In this document: one piece after another, positions 46,020 to 54,608 of the stretch | Layout: the number at the start of each line of letters is the position of its first letter | Numbering within the stretch: position 1 is the stretch's first letter | From: UBA7672 sp963784415 | GTDB taxonomy: Bacteria; Pseudomonadota; Alphaproteobacteria; Caulobacterales; Hyphomonadaceae | DNA length: 64,000 bases | NCBI GenBank assembly: GCA_963784415.1 | Contig: CAWARK010000014.1 | Span: forward strand, 248,001 to 312,000 | Direction of reading: 5' to 3' | Position numbers and translations under genes: made by a program | The notes under the pieces: model-generated | Seen by the model: the letters and a program-made list of their open reading frames with translations, nothing else | Told to the model about the DNA's origin: nothing | The model's database searches: none

Positions 46020-46700
46020 TCAGAAGCCCCGGAACTCCACGATTTCGTCCTGCGGCGCACGGTCCGCATACATGTCGTTCACCGGATCGTTCGGATCCGG
46101 AATGCCGATCGACATGCCGGAATAGACCATGTGGTGCTCGTCGAGCCCAAAATGGCTGTGCAACTCCACGCGCATCCGCGCCCAGCATTCCTGCATGCAC
46201 GTGCCCCAGCCGCGTTCCTCGGCGAGCAGCGAGATGGTCTGCATGAACATGCCGGTGTGCGCCCATTGGCCATGGCCCATGCGCGTGTCGATGATGAAGA
46301 ACAGGCCGACCGGCGCACCAAAGAATTTGTAGTTGTGCATGAACCACTGGATGCGCGCCGCGCGATCTTCCTTGGGGATGCCGATCTTGTCGTACATCAT
46401 CTCGCCCACGCGCTTGCGGCGCGCGTCATAGACCGGATCGATCAGTTTGAAGTCGGGATAGACTGGACGGTCGCCCGGAACCGGGCCCATCGGGTCCGCC
46501 GCCAGCACACGCTGCGCCATTGCGATAATCTTGTCCTTGGCTTCGCCCGCCACCGCGATCACCTTCCACGGCTGCAGGTTCCCGCCCGATGGCGATCGCT
46601 GCGCGGTCGCCAGCAGGTCCGCGAGTTCCGATTTCGGGATCGCCTCGTCCAGAAAGGCGCGCGTGGAAATGCGCTGGCGCACCGCTTCGGTGACTGTCAT
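46020..46700 (-). CDS. Nitroreductase family protein
   Basis: 226 residues, FMN-dependent NAD(P)H oxidoreductase family. VRQRISTRAFLDEAIPKSEL opens with the FMN-phosphate-binding Arg residues, AQRSPSGGNLQPWKVIAVAG is the classic FMN motif, and GTCMQECWA near the C terminus is seen in the NfsA/FRP-like groups. It would reduce nitroaromatics, quinones or other electrophiles. First gene of a two-gene operon with the membrane protein; divergent from the small membrane protein gene at 46837. Confidence 0.93.
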   Translation of the reverse strand: MTVTEAVRQRISTRAFLDEAIPKSELADLLATAQRSPSGGNLQPWKVIAVAGEAKDKIIAMAQRVLAADPMGPVPGDRPVYPDFKLIDPVYDARRKRVGEMMYDKIGIPKEDRAARIQWFMHNYKFFGAPVGLFFIIDTRMGHGQWAHTGMFMQTISLLAEERGWGTCMQECWARMRVELHSHFGLDEHHMVYSGMSIGIPDPNDPVNDMYADRAPQDEIVEFRGF

Positions 46701-46836
46701 TCGCGTACCCCGGATAGGCCCGAGCGGTTTCGGGCGAGAAAATGTCCAACGACATGACCATTTGTTCGGTTGACCAAGGCCATGGCAAGCGGCGAGTTTC
46801 TATCAATCGGCGATAGCAGAATCACGAGGCAGCGGC

Positions 46837-46995
46837 ATGACACAGCCCATGATTGCAGCGTTGATCGCCGTCGGGGTGATTGCCGTTACGTTGCTGGCCG
46901 TTCTGCGCCTGATGCGACCCCGCCAGGTTGTCTTGCCCGACTATAAGGAACTGCCTGCTCCGGCAAAGGACGACAGCGCCGGCCCGCTCGCCTGA
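46837..46995 (+). CDS. Small single-pass membrane protein (52 residues)
   Basis: MTQPMIAALIAVGVIAVTLL (then AVLRLMRP) is a transmembrane helix followed by an Arg-rich stop-transfer and a short hydrophilic tail (YKELPAPAKDDSAGPLA), giving an N-out/C-in orientation by the positive-inside rule. GAGG lies eight bases before the ATG. The length and layout are those of small regulatory or assembly membrane proteins; not recognised. Confidence 0.6.
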   Translation: MTQPMIAALIAVGVIAVTLLAVLRLMRPRQVVLPDYKELPAPAKDDSAGPLA

Positions 46996-47085
46996 TTCCA
47001 CTCGCCCGACTGGGCGCTTCTGACCCCGTCGTAACGGAACACAGCCGCCCGGTAGGGGTTCGACCCATACCGTCAGGAGGCTGCC

Positions 47086-47271
47086 ATGAAGGGATTCGTC
47101 GCTACCTTTTTCGCCATTCTGGTGTTCTGCGCCTTCGCGACCGGCTGCGAGAGCACCAGCCGGAATGACGGCGTGTCCCGCTTTGCGTGGTCCCCGCTGC
47201 ATGGCCCGGGCAGCGACCTGGTGCTCCCACCCACGCCGGACCGGCCGACGCGCGAAGAAGGTTCCATCTGA
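47086..47271 (+). CDS. Small lipoprotein (61 residues)
   Basis: MKGFVATFFAILVFCAFATG then CES: a clear lipoprotein signal with acylated Cys21. The mature peptide of about 40 residues is Pro-rich (LVLPPTPDRPTREEGSI) and not recognised. CAGGAGG precedes the ATG at ideal spacing, so translation is likely. Its stop codon lies inside the left arm of a 12-bp inverted repeat that extends toward the next gene. Confidence 0.75.
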   Translation: MKGFVATFFAILVFCAFATGCESTSRNDGVSRFAWSPLHGPGSDLVLPPTPDRPTREEGSI

Positions 47272-47339
47272 ACCTGAACAGCCGGAACCTGATCTTTGTG
47301 CAGTTCCACAACGAATTGTTGTGCCACGTTCAGGTTCAG
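47268..47339. repeat. Nested inverted repeat between two lipoprotein genes
   Basis: Outer arms CTGAACCTGAAC (47268-47279) and GTTCAGGTTCAG (47328-47339) are perfect 12-bp complements. Inside, CACAAC (47307-47312) pairs with GTTGTG (47318-47323) across GAATT. GAACCTGA also repeats directly at 47270 and 47285. The transcript could fold into a long structure that ends six bases before the next start codon. No T-run follows, so it is not a standard terminator. Confidence 0.7.
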
Positions 47340-47344
47340 CCTGC

Positions 47345-48340
47345 ATGATGCAGGCTATGAAAAAACGCTTTGCCCTTGTGGCTCTGCCCCTCGCCCTCGC
47401 GGGCCTCGGCGCATGCTCAACCTATGGCTATGACAGCTATGGCTATGGGTATGACGACTACGGATACGGCTACGACAGCGGGTATTCCGGGTACGACAAC
47501 TACGGCTATGGCAACAGCTATGGCTATGGTGGCTCGACGTATTACGATGCGTACTACGACAGCTTTTACGGCCCCGTGTTTGGCGGCTATTGGGCGCCGG
47601 ACGGCTACTTCTGGTATCAGTCGATTTCCAGCGGGCCGTACATCCGCGATTACAACCGCCACTTCCGTCGCGATAGTTTCCACGGCGGCAAGCAGTACCG
47701 TTACCAGGATCACCGCGACAACGGCCATGGCAACGGACACGGCAACGGCAATGGCGGTCAGTGGGACGGCAATGGCCGCGACCACAACACCTATCCGCCA
47801 CTGTTCTCCGGCCAGAACAACAACCACAACGACCGCAATCGCAGCACCAACGACAACCGCGCGCGCGATAACGGCAATCGCAACGGATCGCCGCCGCTGT
47901 TAGGCGGACAGCCGTCGCAGCCGCGCTCCAACCCGACGCCTCCGCCGCAGGGTGGACAGCGTGGACGTGGCGAGGATGGTCGTGGCCGCGGCGACGATCG
48001 CGCGCGTGACAACGGCAACCGCAACTCGCCCCCGCCGCTGTTCGGCGGCCAGCAAACGGCGCCTCGCGCCAACACGCCGCCGCCTTTGCAGCAACCGCAG
48101 CGCAGCCAGGACGACAATCGCGGACGCAATGATGATCGCGGAGGTCGCGGCAATGGTGGCAATGGCGGCGGCGGATGGGGTGGCAACGGTAGCCAGCGTT
48201 CTGCGCCTCAGGCGGCTCCGGCTCCGGCGCCCCAGCCGCAGCAATCCTCACCGCCTCCGCAAGGCAAGCACAACAATGGCAACGGACGCGGTGACGATGA
48301 TCGTGGCGGCCACAGGGATCGCGGCCGCGGTCACGACTAG
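47345..48340 (+). CDS. Low-complexity Tyr/Gly- and Asn/Arg/Gly-rich lipoprotein
   Basis: 331 residues. The signal MKKRFALVALPLALAGLGAC (from ATG 47357) gives a lipid anchor. Residues about 25-65 repeat YGYDSYGYGYDDYGYGYDSG; a short ordered-looking segment follows (PVFGGYWAPDGYFWYQSISS); the rest is disordered, with GHGNGHGNGNGG and a duplicated module (DNRARDNGNRNGSPPLLGGQ and DDRARDNGNRNSPPPLFGGQ) and RGRG/DRGG stretches. Not recognised as a family. The composition resembles sticky surface or condensate-forming proteins; that is inference. Possible starts are 47345, 47348 and 47357; the last gives the best signal peptide. Confidence 0.75.
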   Translation: MMQAMKKRFALVALPLALAGLGACSTYGYDSYGYGYDDYGYGYDSGYSGYDNYGYGNSYGYGGSTYYDAYYDSFYGPVFGGYWAPDGYFWYQSISSGPYIRDYNRHFRRDSFHGGKQYRYQDHRDNGHGNGHGNGNGGQWDGNGRDHNTYPPLFSGQNNNHNDRNRSTNDNRARDNGNRNGSPPLLGGQPSQPRSNPTPPPQGGQRGRGEDGRGRGDDRARDNGNRNSPPPLFGGQQTAPRANTPPPLQQPQRSQDDNRGRNDDRGGRGNGGNGGGGWGGNGSQRSAPQAAPAPAPQPQQSSPPPQGKHNNGNGRGDDDRGGHRDRGRGHD

Positions 48341-48377
48341 CCGACTACACATATGCGGTAGCAGGAAACGGGTGGGA

Positions 48378-48725
48378 TCAGACTGAAAAGCTGGTCCCAC
48401 ACCCGCATGCCGAGGTCGCGTTCGGGTTATGCACCTTGAACGCCGCCCCGATGATCTCTTCCACGAAATCGATCTCCGACCCTTCGAGAAAGGGCAGGCT
48501 GGCCTCGTCGATGGCGACTTTGGCGCCGTCACGCTCGATGACCAGGTCGTCAGCGTTTACCGTGTCGGCAAAGCCGAAACGGTAGGAAAAGCCCGAACAG
48601 CCGCCCCCGATCACCTCGACGCGCAGCATCGTGCCCTCCGCCTGTCCCGCCACGATCTTGGCGATCCGGCGGGCGGCCGAGGCGCTGAGGCGCACGTCCG
48701 GGGCGGTTTCTGCTATTTGCGTCAT
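48378..48725 (-). CDS. erpA: Iron-sulfur cluster insertion protein ErpA (HesB/IscA family)
   Basis: 115 residues. A-type carrier that delivers iron-sulfur clusters to apo-proteins. The three ligand Cys are Cys43 (GGGCSGFSY) and Cys107 and Cys109 (SACGCGTSF). Length matches the family. In many alphaproteobacteria erpA adjoins dgt; here it is divergent from a TIR-WD40 gene that has been placed between them, with 163 bases separating the starts. Start ATG 48725 by similarity. Confidence 0.95.
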   Translation of the reverse strand: MTQIAETAPDVRLSASAARRIAKIVAGQAEGTMLRVEVIGGGCSGFSYRFGFADTVNADDLVIERDGAKVAIDEASLPFLEGSEIDFVEEIIGAAFKVHNPNATSACGCGTSFSV

Positions 48726-48888
48726 TCACAGGGGCCTTTCGCTACTGGAGATATGCGTCCCGGGGGGTGAATGAAAGCCTCCCGGATTGTCTGGAAGGGC
48801 AAATCGCAGACAAAGCGAGGCAAATGACCTGGTCAGAGCGTACTTGCCCGGACCGCCTCCGCCATTAAGCTGATCTGGCGGGGACCGG

Positions 48889-51888
48889 ATGGCGCAGGCG
48901 GGAACATCGGAAAAATCGGCTGTCGTGGGTGCCGAGGGCCCGCGCTACGCCGCCTTTATCAGCTACAGCCATTCCGACGATGAGGTTGCCGACTGGCTGC
49001 ACAGGCGGTTGGAAAACTATCGCATCCCGAAAGGCATTGCGTCGCCCCGCGCTGACCGGCGGATCGGCAAGGTCTTCCGGGACCGTGCGGAGCTGGCATC
49101 CTCGCACGACCTTGGCGGCGACATTCGCAACGCGCTGGACCAGTCGAACGCCTTGATCCTGCTTTGCTCGCCACGCGCGGCGCGCAGCCCCTATGTCCAG
49201 GAGGAAATCCGCCGGTTCAAGGAAACCGGAAAGGGCGAGCGCATCTTCGCTGTCATCGTTGACGGCGAACCCCATGCCGCTGGCAAACCAGGCCGCAGCG
49301 CCGAAGAAGAATGCTTTCCCCGTGGGCTTCTGTTCCAGGTTGGTCCGGACGGCGCCTTCACCACAGCGCCCGAACCGAAGGAGCCCATCGCTGCAGATGT
49401 CCGCGCCGGCAAGGATGGCCGCGAGAATGGCGCGCTGAAAATCGTCGCGGGGCTGCTGGATATCGGGCTCGATGATCTTGTGCAGCGTGAGAAGCGGGCG
49501 GAGCGGGCGCGGCGGCTTCGCGCCAACACGATTGCGGGAGCGATGGGCGTTCTCGCTCTCGGCGCAGTGGCTGGCGGCGCGTTCGCGTGGCTGCAGCAGC
49601 AGGAGGCCGCGAAGCAGCGTGATGTCGCGGAGCACCAGACGGCGGACGCGCTCGAACGCCTCTCCAACAACATCGCGCGGGAATCGCGCGCGTTGCTCGA
49701 GCAGGGCAACTATGACCAGTCCCTGCTGATGGCGCTGTACGCCGATCCTGCAGCGCGCTCGACGCAAATTCCTGATGGTCTGGCGCCGGTCGAGGGATAT
49801 CCGCAGGCGCGGGCGCGGCTCGTCGCAGCACACCAGCACAATCGTTTGCTGCACAGTCTGGGAGATGGCGAGTCGATGAGCTCGGCCGACTTCTCCGCGG
49901 ACGGAAAGTTGGTCGTGACCAGCTCACTGCAGGGGAAAGTGCGCATCTGGGATACGCAAACAGGCGCGCCGGTGCGCACCCTCGTTGAGCAGAAGATCGC
50001 GATTTTTTCCGCCGCTTTTTCTCCCGCGCCCGCGGATCGCGGGCGTTTTGTCGTGACAAGTTCAGCGGACCGAACGGCGCGTATCTGGGATGCAACGACA
50101 AGTGCGCTGGTGCGGACGCTGGAAGGGCATACGGGCCTCGTAAGGTCGGCAGCCTTTTCGAGGAATGGACGGTTCGTTGTGACCGGCTCCGACGATCATA
50201 CCGCGCGTATCTGGGACGTCGCGACAGGCCAGACCCTGCATATCCTGAGCGGGCACCGGAACAACGTCTTCTCCGCCAACTTCTCCGCCGATGGCCGGTT
50301 CGTGGTGACTGGCAGTGAAGACGGCGACGCGCGGATCTGGGATGCGGCGACAGGCGCGCCTGTGCGCTGGCTGGACGGCCACGAGGGCCGGGTCGACTCG
50401 GCCGCCTTCTCCACGGACGGGCGATTTGTAGTGACTGCTTCCGACGACAAGACGGCGCGCATCTGGGATGTGCAAACGGGTCAAGTCCTGCATACGCTTC
50501 GGGGACATCGCGGTATTGTTGAAACCGCAGCCTTCTCACCGGGCGGCCAACTGGTGGTGACCGCGTCCATGGACGGCACAGCGCGCATCTGGGATGCCGC
50601 GACGGGTGACACTACCCTCACTCTGTCAGGCCAAGCGATCGGTGTGCAGTCGGCGGCGTTTTCTGCGGACGGCCGCTTCGTGGTGACAACATCCTACGAC
50701 GGGACGTCGCGCATATGGGACGTGTCGAATGCGTCACCGCGTTTGTCAGTGCGCATTGAAAACAGTGGGCTCTCCACCGCCTTCATTCCAGATGGGCAGT
50801 TGGCGGCGACTGGCACGTTTAGCGGGACGACGCGCGTGTGGGACGCGAAAACAGGCGCCGCCTTGCGTACGCTGGAGGGACACAAGGCTGCGATCAATCA
50901 AGTCGCATTCTCGCCGGTGTTGAAGAATGGCGGGCGTCTCATCGCAACCGCCTCGCAGGACAACACGGCACGGGTCTGGGATGCAGTGACGGGCGCGTTC
51001 CTTCGCCCGCTGGAAGGGCATACGGATTGGGTCAACTCCGTCGCGTTCTCTGCGGACGGGCGGCTGGTGGTAACGGGTTCGCGGGATCATACGGCGCGCA
51101 TCTGGGATGTGGGCACGGGCCAGACCATCCGCATTCTGAAGGGGCATGACGACTGGATCTATTCCGCCGCTTTCTCTCCGGACAGGCGCCTTGTTGCGAC
51201 GGGGTCCCAGGATGGCAGGGCGCGCATCTGGGATGCGAACACAGGCGAGACCCTTCACATACTGGAAGGACACACGCGCGGGGTCACCAGCGTCGCGTTC
51301 TCTGCGGATGGACGCTTTGTGGCGACTGCTTCCGGCGACGGCACTACCCGAATCTGGGACACGAAGACAGGCAAGCCCGTGCTCACGTTGGAAGGGCATT
51401 CCGGCACAGTCCAGTCCATCGCCTTTTCCGTGGACGGGCGGTTCCTCGTGTCTGGCTCCGACGACCGGACGGCGCGCATCTGGGACGCGGCGACGGGCGC
51501 CGTTCTCCTCACGCTGGAGGGGCACGGGAATACCGTCCGGTCCGCCGCCATTTCAGCGGACAATCGAACCGTGGTGACCGGATCGTTCGACGAGATGGCG
51601 CGCGTCTGGACTGTACCGGAGATGTTGCTGGCCAATGCTCCGGCGCAGGTAAGGATGGCCTGCGAGATGTTGCGACAAGCCAACGCGCCGCTGGCGTTCA
51701 GGGTGTCGGATATTGCCAATCATGGGGTGCTGGAAGGGCAGACGGTTGATCCCGATCATCCGGATCTGCTGGCCTCTCCCTGTCGCGGGATTTTGCCCGA
51801 GAGTGCGTTCGATCCGGCGATGGCGACCGATGCCTGGGCGCGGTTCTATCGGTCTCCGCCAGCGCCGGTCTCCGTATCCACGCCTTGA
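48889..51888 (+). CDS. TIR domain - transmembrane - WD40 repeat protein
   Basis: 999 residues. Residues about 18-150 form a TIR domain (AAFISYSHSDDEVADWLHRR; VFRDRAELASSHDLGGDIRN; NALILLCSPRAARSPYVQEE with Glu105/Glu106 in the region of the NADase Glu). A membrane segment lies at about 213-235 (ANTIAGAMGVLALGAVAGG), followed by a short helical linker (QRDVAEHQTADALERLSNNI) and 14 WD40 repeats (about 325-912), each close to FSADGRFVVTGSxDxTARIWD. Fourteen repeats would give two seven-bladed propellers. A C-terminal tail of about 90 residues ends the protein. A sensor with a TIR effector or signalling role is likely. Known TIR proteins cleave NAD+ or scaffold complexes; which applies here is open. 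Confidence 0.88.
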   Translation: MAQAGTSEKSAVVGAEGPRYAAFISYSHSDDEVADWLHRRLENYRIPKGIASPRADRRIGKVFRDRAELASSHDLGGDIRNALDQSNALILLCSPRAARSPYVQEEIRRFKETGKGERIFAVIVDGEPHAAGKPGRSAEEECFPRGLLFQVGPDGAFTTAPEPKEPIAADVRAGKDGRENGALKIVAGLLDIGLDDLVQREKRAERARRLRANTIAGAMGVLALGAVAGGAFAWLQQQEAAKQRDVAEHQTADALERLSNNIARESRALLEQGNYDQSLLMALYADPAARSTQIPDGLAPVEGYPQARARLVAAHQHNRLLHSLGDGESMSSADFSADGKLVVTSSLQGKVRIWDTQTGAPVRTLVEQKIAIFSAAFSPAPADRGRFVVTSSADRTARIWDATTSALVRTLEGHTGLVRSAAFSRNGRFVVTGSDDHTARIWDVATGQTLHILSGHRNNVFSANFSADGRFVVTGSEDGDARIWDAATGAPVRWLDGHEGRVDSAAFSTDGRFVVTASDDKTARIWDVQTGQVLHTLRGHRGIVETAAFSPGGQLVVTASMDGTARIWDAATGDTTLTLSGQAIGVQSAAFSADGRFVVTTSYDGTSRIWDVSNASPRLSVRIENSGLSTAFIPDGQLAATGTFSGTTRVWDAKTGAALRTLEGHKAAINQVAFSPVLKNGGRLIATASQDNTARVWDAVTGAFLRPLEGHTDWVNSVAFSADGRLVVTGSRDHTARIWDVGTGQTIRILKGHDDWIYSAAFSPDRRLVATGSQDGRARIWDANTGETLHILEGHTRGVTSVAFSADGRFVATASGDGTTRIWDTKTGKPVLTLEGHSGTVQSIAFSVDGRFLVSGSDDRTARIWDAATGAVLLTLEGHGNTVRSAAISADNRTVVTGSFDEMARVWTVPEMLLANAPAQVRMACEMLRQANAPLAFRVSDIANHGVLEGQTVDPDHPDLLASPCRGILPESAFDPAMATDAWARFYRSPPAPVSVSTP

Positions 51889-51920
51889 CGCCAACGTCCA
51901 ACGCGGCTCATTCCTCGGGC

Positions 51921-53111
51921 ATGCCCAAACCATTTGCCCCGCCGCCCCGGGTGGCCTTCGCAACCGACCCAAACCGCTCCCGCGGCCGGCTCCATGCCGA
52001 ACCGCCCAGCGCCACGCGGACCGATTTCCAGCGCGACCGCGACCGGATCATCCATTCGGACGCCTTCCGCCGCCTGAAGCAGAAAACGCAGGTCTTCGTC
52101 GCACACGAAGGCGACCATTACCGCACGCGCCTGACGCACTCTCTTGAGGTCAGCCAGATCGCCCGCACCGCCGCCCGCCTGCTCGGGCTGGACGAGGATC
52201 TCGCGGAAACTCTCTCGCTTGCGCACGACATCGGCCATCCGCCCTTCGGCCACGCCGGCGAGACGGCGCTCAATGCGGTGATGAAAGATTATGGCGGCTT
52301 CGACCACAACGCGCAGGCGCTGCGCGTGCTTACCAAGCTGGAGCACCGCTATCCCGAGTTCGACGGTCTTAACCTGACGTGGGAATCCCTCGAGGGCGTC
52401 ATCAAGCACAACGGCCCGCTGGTCACGAAGGACAGGCCGCTCGACAGCCTGCCGACGGCCTTCCGTGATTATGACGCCCTGCAGTCACTCGGCCTCGACA
52501 CGTTCGCCGGACCTGAAGCGCAGGTTGCAGCCCTCGCCGACGACATCGCCTACAACAATCACGATATCCAGGATGGCCTGCGCGCCGGTCTGTTCAAGAT
52601 CGACGACCTGAAGGATGTGCCGCTCGCCGGTGAAGTCTTCCAGCAGGTGATGAAGCAGTATCCGGATATCGAGACCGACCGCGTCATCTCGGAATCTGTT
52701 CGTCGTCTCATCGGCATATGGGTCAAGGATCTCGTCGCCGAGTTCACCCGGCGCGCCGCTGCCGCAAATCCGAAAAATGTGGAAGAGGTGAGGGCGCTCT
52801 CAGAACCGTTGGCCGCCTTTTCCGAAGACATCGCAGAGCGCCAGAAACCGCTTCGCAAATTCCTCTTCGAGCGCATGTACCGCCACCATCGCGTCAACCG
52901 CATGATGAGCCAGGCCAGCCGCATCGTGCGCGAGCTTTTCGCGCTCTTCATGTCCGAACCAGAAACCCTGCCGCCGCCATGGCGTGATCGCGCCAAGGCC
53001 AGCGACACAACCCGCCGCGCCCGCATCGTCTGCGACTACATCGCCGGCATGACCGACACTTACGCTATCGACGAGCATCGCAAGCTGTTCAACCTCGAAC
53101 GCTGGGGCTGA
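51921..53111 (+). CDS. dgt: Deoxyguanosinetriphosphate triphosphohydrolase-like protein
   Basis: 396 residues of the HD-domain dNTPase family, which converts dGTP or other dNTPs to nucleoside and triphosphate. The start region RSRGRLHAEPPSATRTDFQR matches the alphaproteobacterial type. Metal-binding residues are in YRTRLTHSLEVSQIARTAAR and LAHDIGHPPFGHAGE (His-Asp). ATG 51921 is preferred; a TTG at 51885 overlaps the stop of the TIR gene (TTGA) and would add 12 residues not seen in the family. In related genomes argS usually follows; here it does not. Confidence 0.9.
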   Translation: MPKPFAPPPRVAFATDPNRSRGRLHAEPPSATRTDFQRDRDRIIHSDAFRRLKQKTQVFVAHEGDHYRTRLTHSLEVSQIARTAARLLGLDEDLAETLSLAHDIGHPPFGHAGETALNAVMKDYGGFDHNAQALRVLTKLEHRYPEFDGLNLTWESLEGVIKHNGPLVTKDRPLDSLPTAFRDYDALQSLGLDTFAGPEAQVAALADDIAYNNHDIQDGLRAGLFKIDDLKDVPLAGEVFQQVMKQYPDIETDRVISESVRRLIGIWVKDLVAEFTRRAAAANPKNVEEVRALSEPLAAFSEDIAERQKPLRKFLFERMYRHHRVNRMMSQASRIVRELFALFMSEPETLPPPWRDRAKASDTTRRARIVCDYIAGMTDTYAIDEHRKLFNLERWG

Positions 53112-53222
53112 GCGACGGTCTGGCTGTTTGTGCCCGAGCCCTCAAACGACCTGTTCTGCGGCGCGATGCTTGCGCCCGGCACATTCCGGGCGTTTAATTG
53201 AGAGTGGAGTGTGGGGGCTCGC

Positions 53223-54518
53223 ATGAATGCTCGCCTGCGGATCGTGACTGCAATTCTGGGCTGCCTGGTTGCGGCGGCGCCCGCAATCGCGCAGGGCAGC
53301 GCAAGGCTGGCGGTTGGACCGGATGCAGGCGGCTATCTCTGTCCGGACGGACGGCAGCTTTACGTGAAGAGCTGCTACGATGAACTCCCCGACGCGGGCT
53401 GCGGCGTCGTAAACATGCACCTGCCGTCGCACAACGGCTTTCAGCGCGTGACCACGGAGATACGCTCGCAGCTCACGTCGAGCGTCGCGGGTTGCAAGAT
53501 TTACCCGCTGGAGTTCCGAGACGGCGTCGTCAGTCTGGTGCTGCCGAAATCAGCCGCGCCCGCGCAGACAGCCAAGGCGCCTGCTGCGACCCCGGCGCCA
53601 TCAGCGGCCACCCCCACCATTCCGGGGCCTGCGACGCGAACAGCGCTGATACGCATCTCCGGGCCGGGCGTCGCTGCGGTCGTTCACTATGTCGACGAAG
53701 CGTCAGCGAAGCCAACCGGCCAGAAGGATGTGGTGGAGATCTGGGCCTTGCAGGTTTTTCCGAACGGCGATCCGGATTTCCCGAACGCGCACGCCCTGTG
53801 GATCCGATATGACATCGACTGCAAGAAGAACACGGCCCGGTACAGGGCCTACGGAGAGATCGACCGGCAAGGCAAGGTGCTGAGAGCCAAGTCGATGGAA
53901 CTCGTTCAACCGGTGGTCAAGAACTCGCCCGTCGAGAAGATCGCGGCGGCAGCCTGCAAGTCGACGCCGCTTGGCGGCTCGCGCATGCTCACCGTGGCGG
54001 CGGCGATCGCAGATGCAAACTCGGCCGCAGCGCCAAAGACCGCCGCCGCCACTCCGGCGGCCAAGCCCGTGGCGGTAGCTCCGCCAGCCAAGGCCCCGAT
54101 CCATTTGCCGAACACCGATTCCGAAAAACTGTTCTTCCAGATGGTCAGGGAAAACAAGTTTCAGTCGGCGATAAATGCCCTCCTCAAAGTGCCCGAAGAC
54201 AAGAGGAAGTCGCTGGTGGAACTGACAGACGAGCAGGCCATGACCCCGCTCCACTGGGCGGCCGCAAACCGCAACGCCGCCGCCATCCGTTGGCTGCTTG
54301 ATAAGTCATCGAAATTCGATCTTGCGGATCAGAAGGGCCGCACACCGCTCAGGATCGCGATCGACAACAAGGATGAGCGCGTCATTACACTGTTGCTGAA
54401 CCGCGGAGCCAATGCGAACCTTGCATGGCTCGGCCATGCCGATGAGCTGAAGGGTCTCAAGAACACCGACGAGCTCGTGGACTACCTGATCAAGAACGCT
54501 GCGCCTGCAGCAAACTGA
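53223..54518 (+). CDS. Exported protein with C-terminal ankyrin repeats
   Basis: 431 residues. A signal peptide (LRIVTAILGCLVAAAPAIAQ) is followed by a Cys-containing N-terminal domain (GGYLCPDGRQLYVKSCYDEL; GCGVVNMHLPSHNGFQRVTT), an Ala/Pro-rich linker, a middle domain (VVEIWALQVFPNGDPDFPNA), a second Ala/Pro linker, and two to three ankyrin repeats near residues 335-415 (MTPLHWAAANRNAAAIRWLL; GRTPLRIAIDNKDERVITLL). It is probably periplasmic and protein-binding. No family name for the N-terminal part. ATG 53223 has a GGGGG-rich stretch upstream; GTG 53211 is possible. Confidence 0.75.
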   Translation: MNARLRIVTAILGCLVAAAPAIAQGSARLAVGPDAGGYLCPDGRQLYVKSCYDELPDAGCGVVNMHLPSHNGFQRVTTEIRSQLTSSVAGCKIYPLEFRDGVVSLVLPKSAAPAQTAKAPAATPAPSAATPTIPGPATRTALIRISGPGVAAVVHYVDEASAKPTGQKDVVEIWALQVFPNGDPDFPNAHALWIRYDIDCKKNTARYRAYGEIDRQGKVLRAKSMELVQPVVKNSPVEKIAAAACKSTPLGGSRMLTVAAAIADANSAAAPKTAAATPAAKPVAVAPPAKAPIHLPNTDSEKLFFQMVRENKFQSAINALLKVPEDKRKSLVELTDEQAMTPLHWAAANRNAAAIRWLLDKSSKFDLADQKGRTPLRIAIDNKDERVITLLLNRGANANLAWLGHADELKGLKNTDELVDYLIKNAAPAAN

Positions 54519-54608
54519 AGTCCTGCATGTTCGAGGCACATGTCGCCGGAACAAAGTTGGCGGGATATCTCGACTGGCGTCGTTGCCGGCCGGAGGCGGG
54601 AGGGCGCT

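Noticed and set aside
51885..51920. TTG at 51885 as the dgt start, giving an overlap with the TIR gene.
   Set aside because: The extra 12 residues are not seen in the family; ATG 51921 fits better, although coupling by overlap cannot be excluded.
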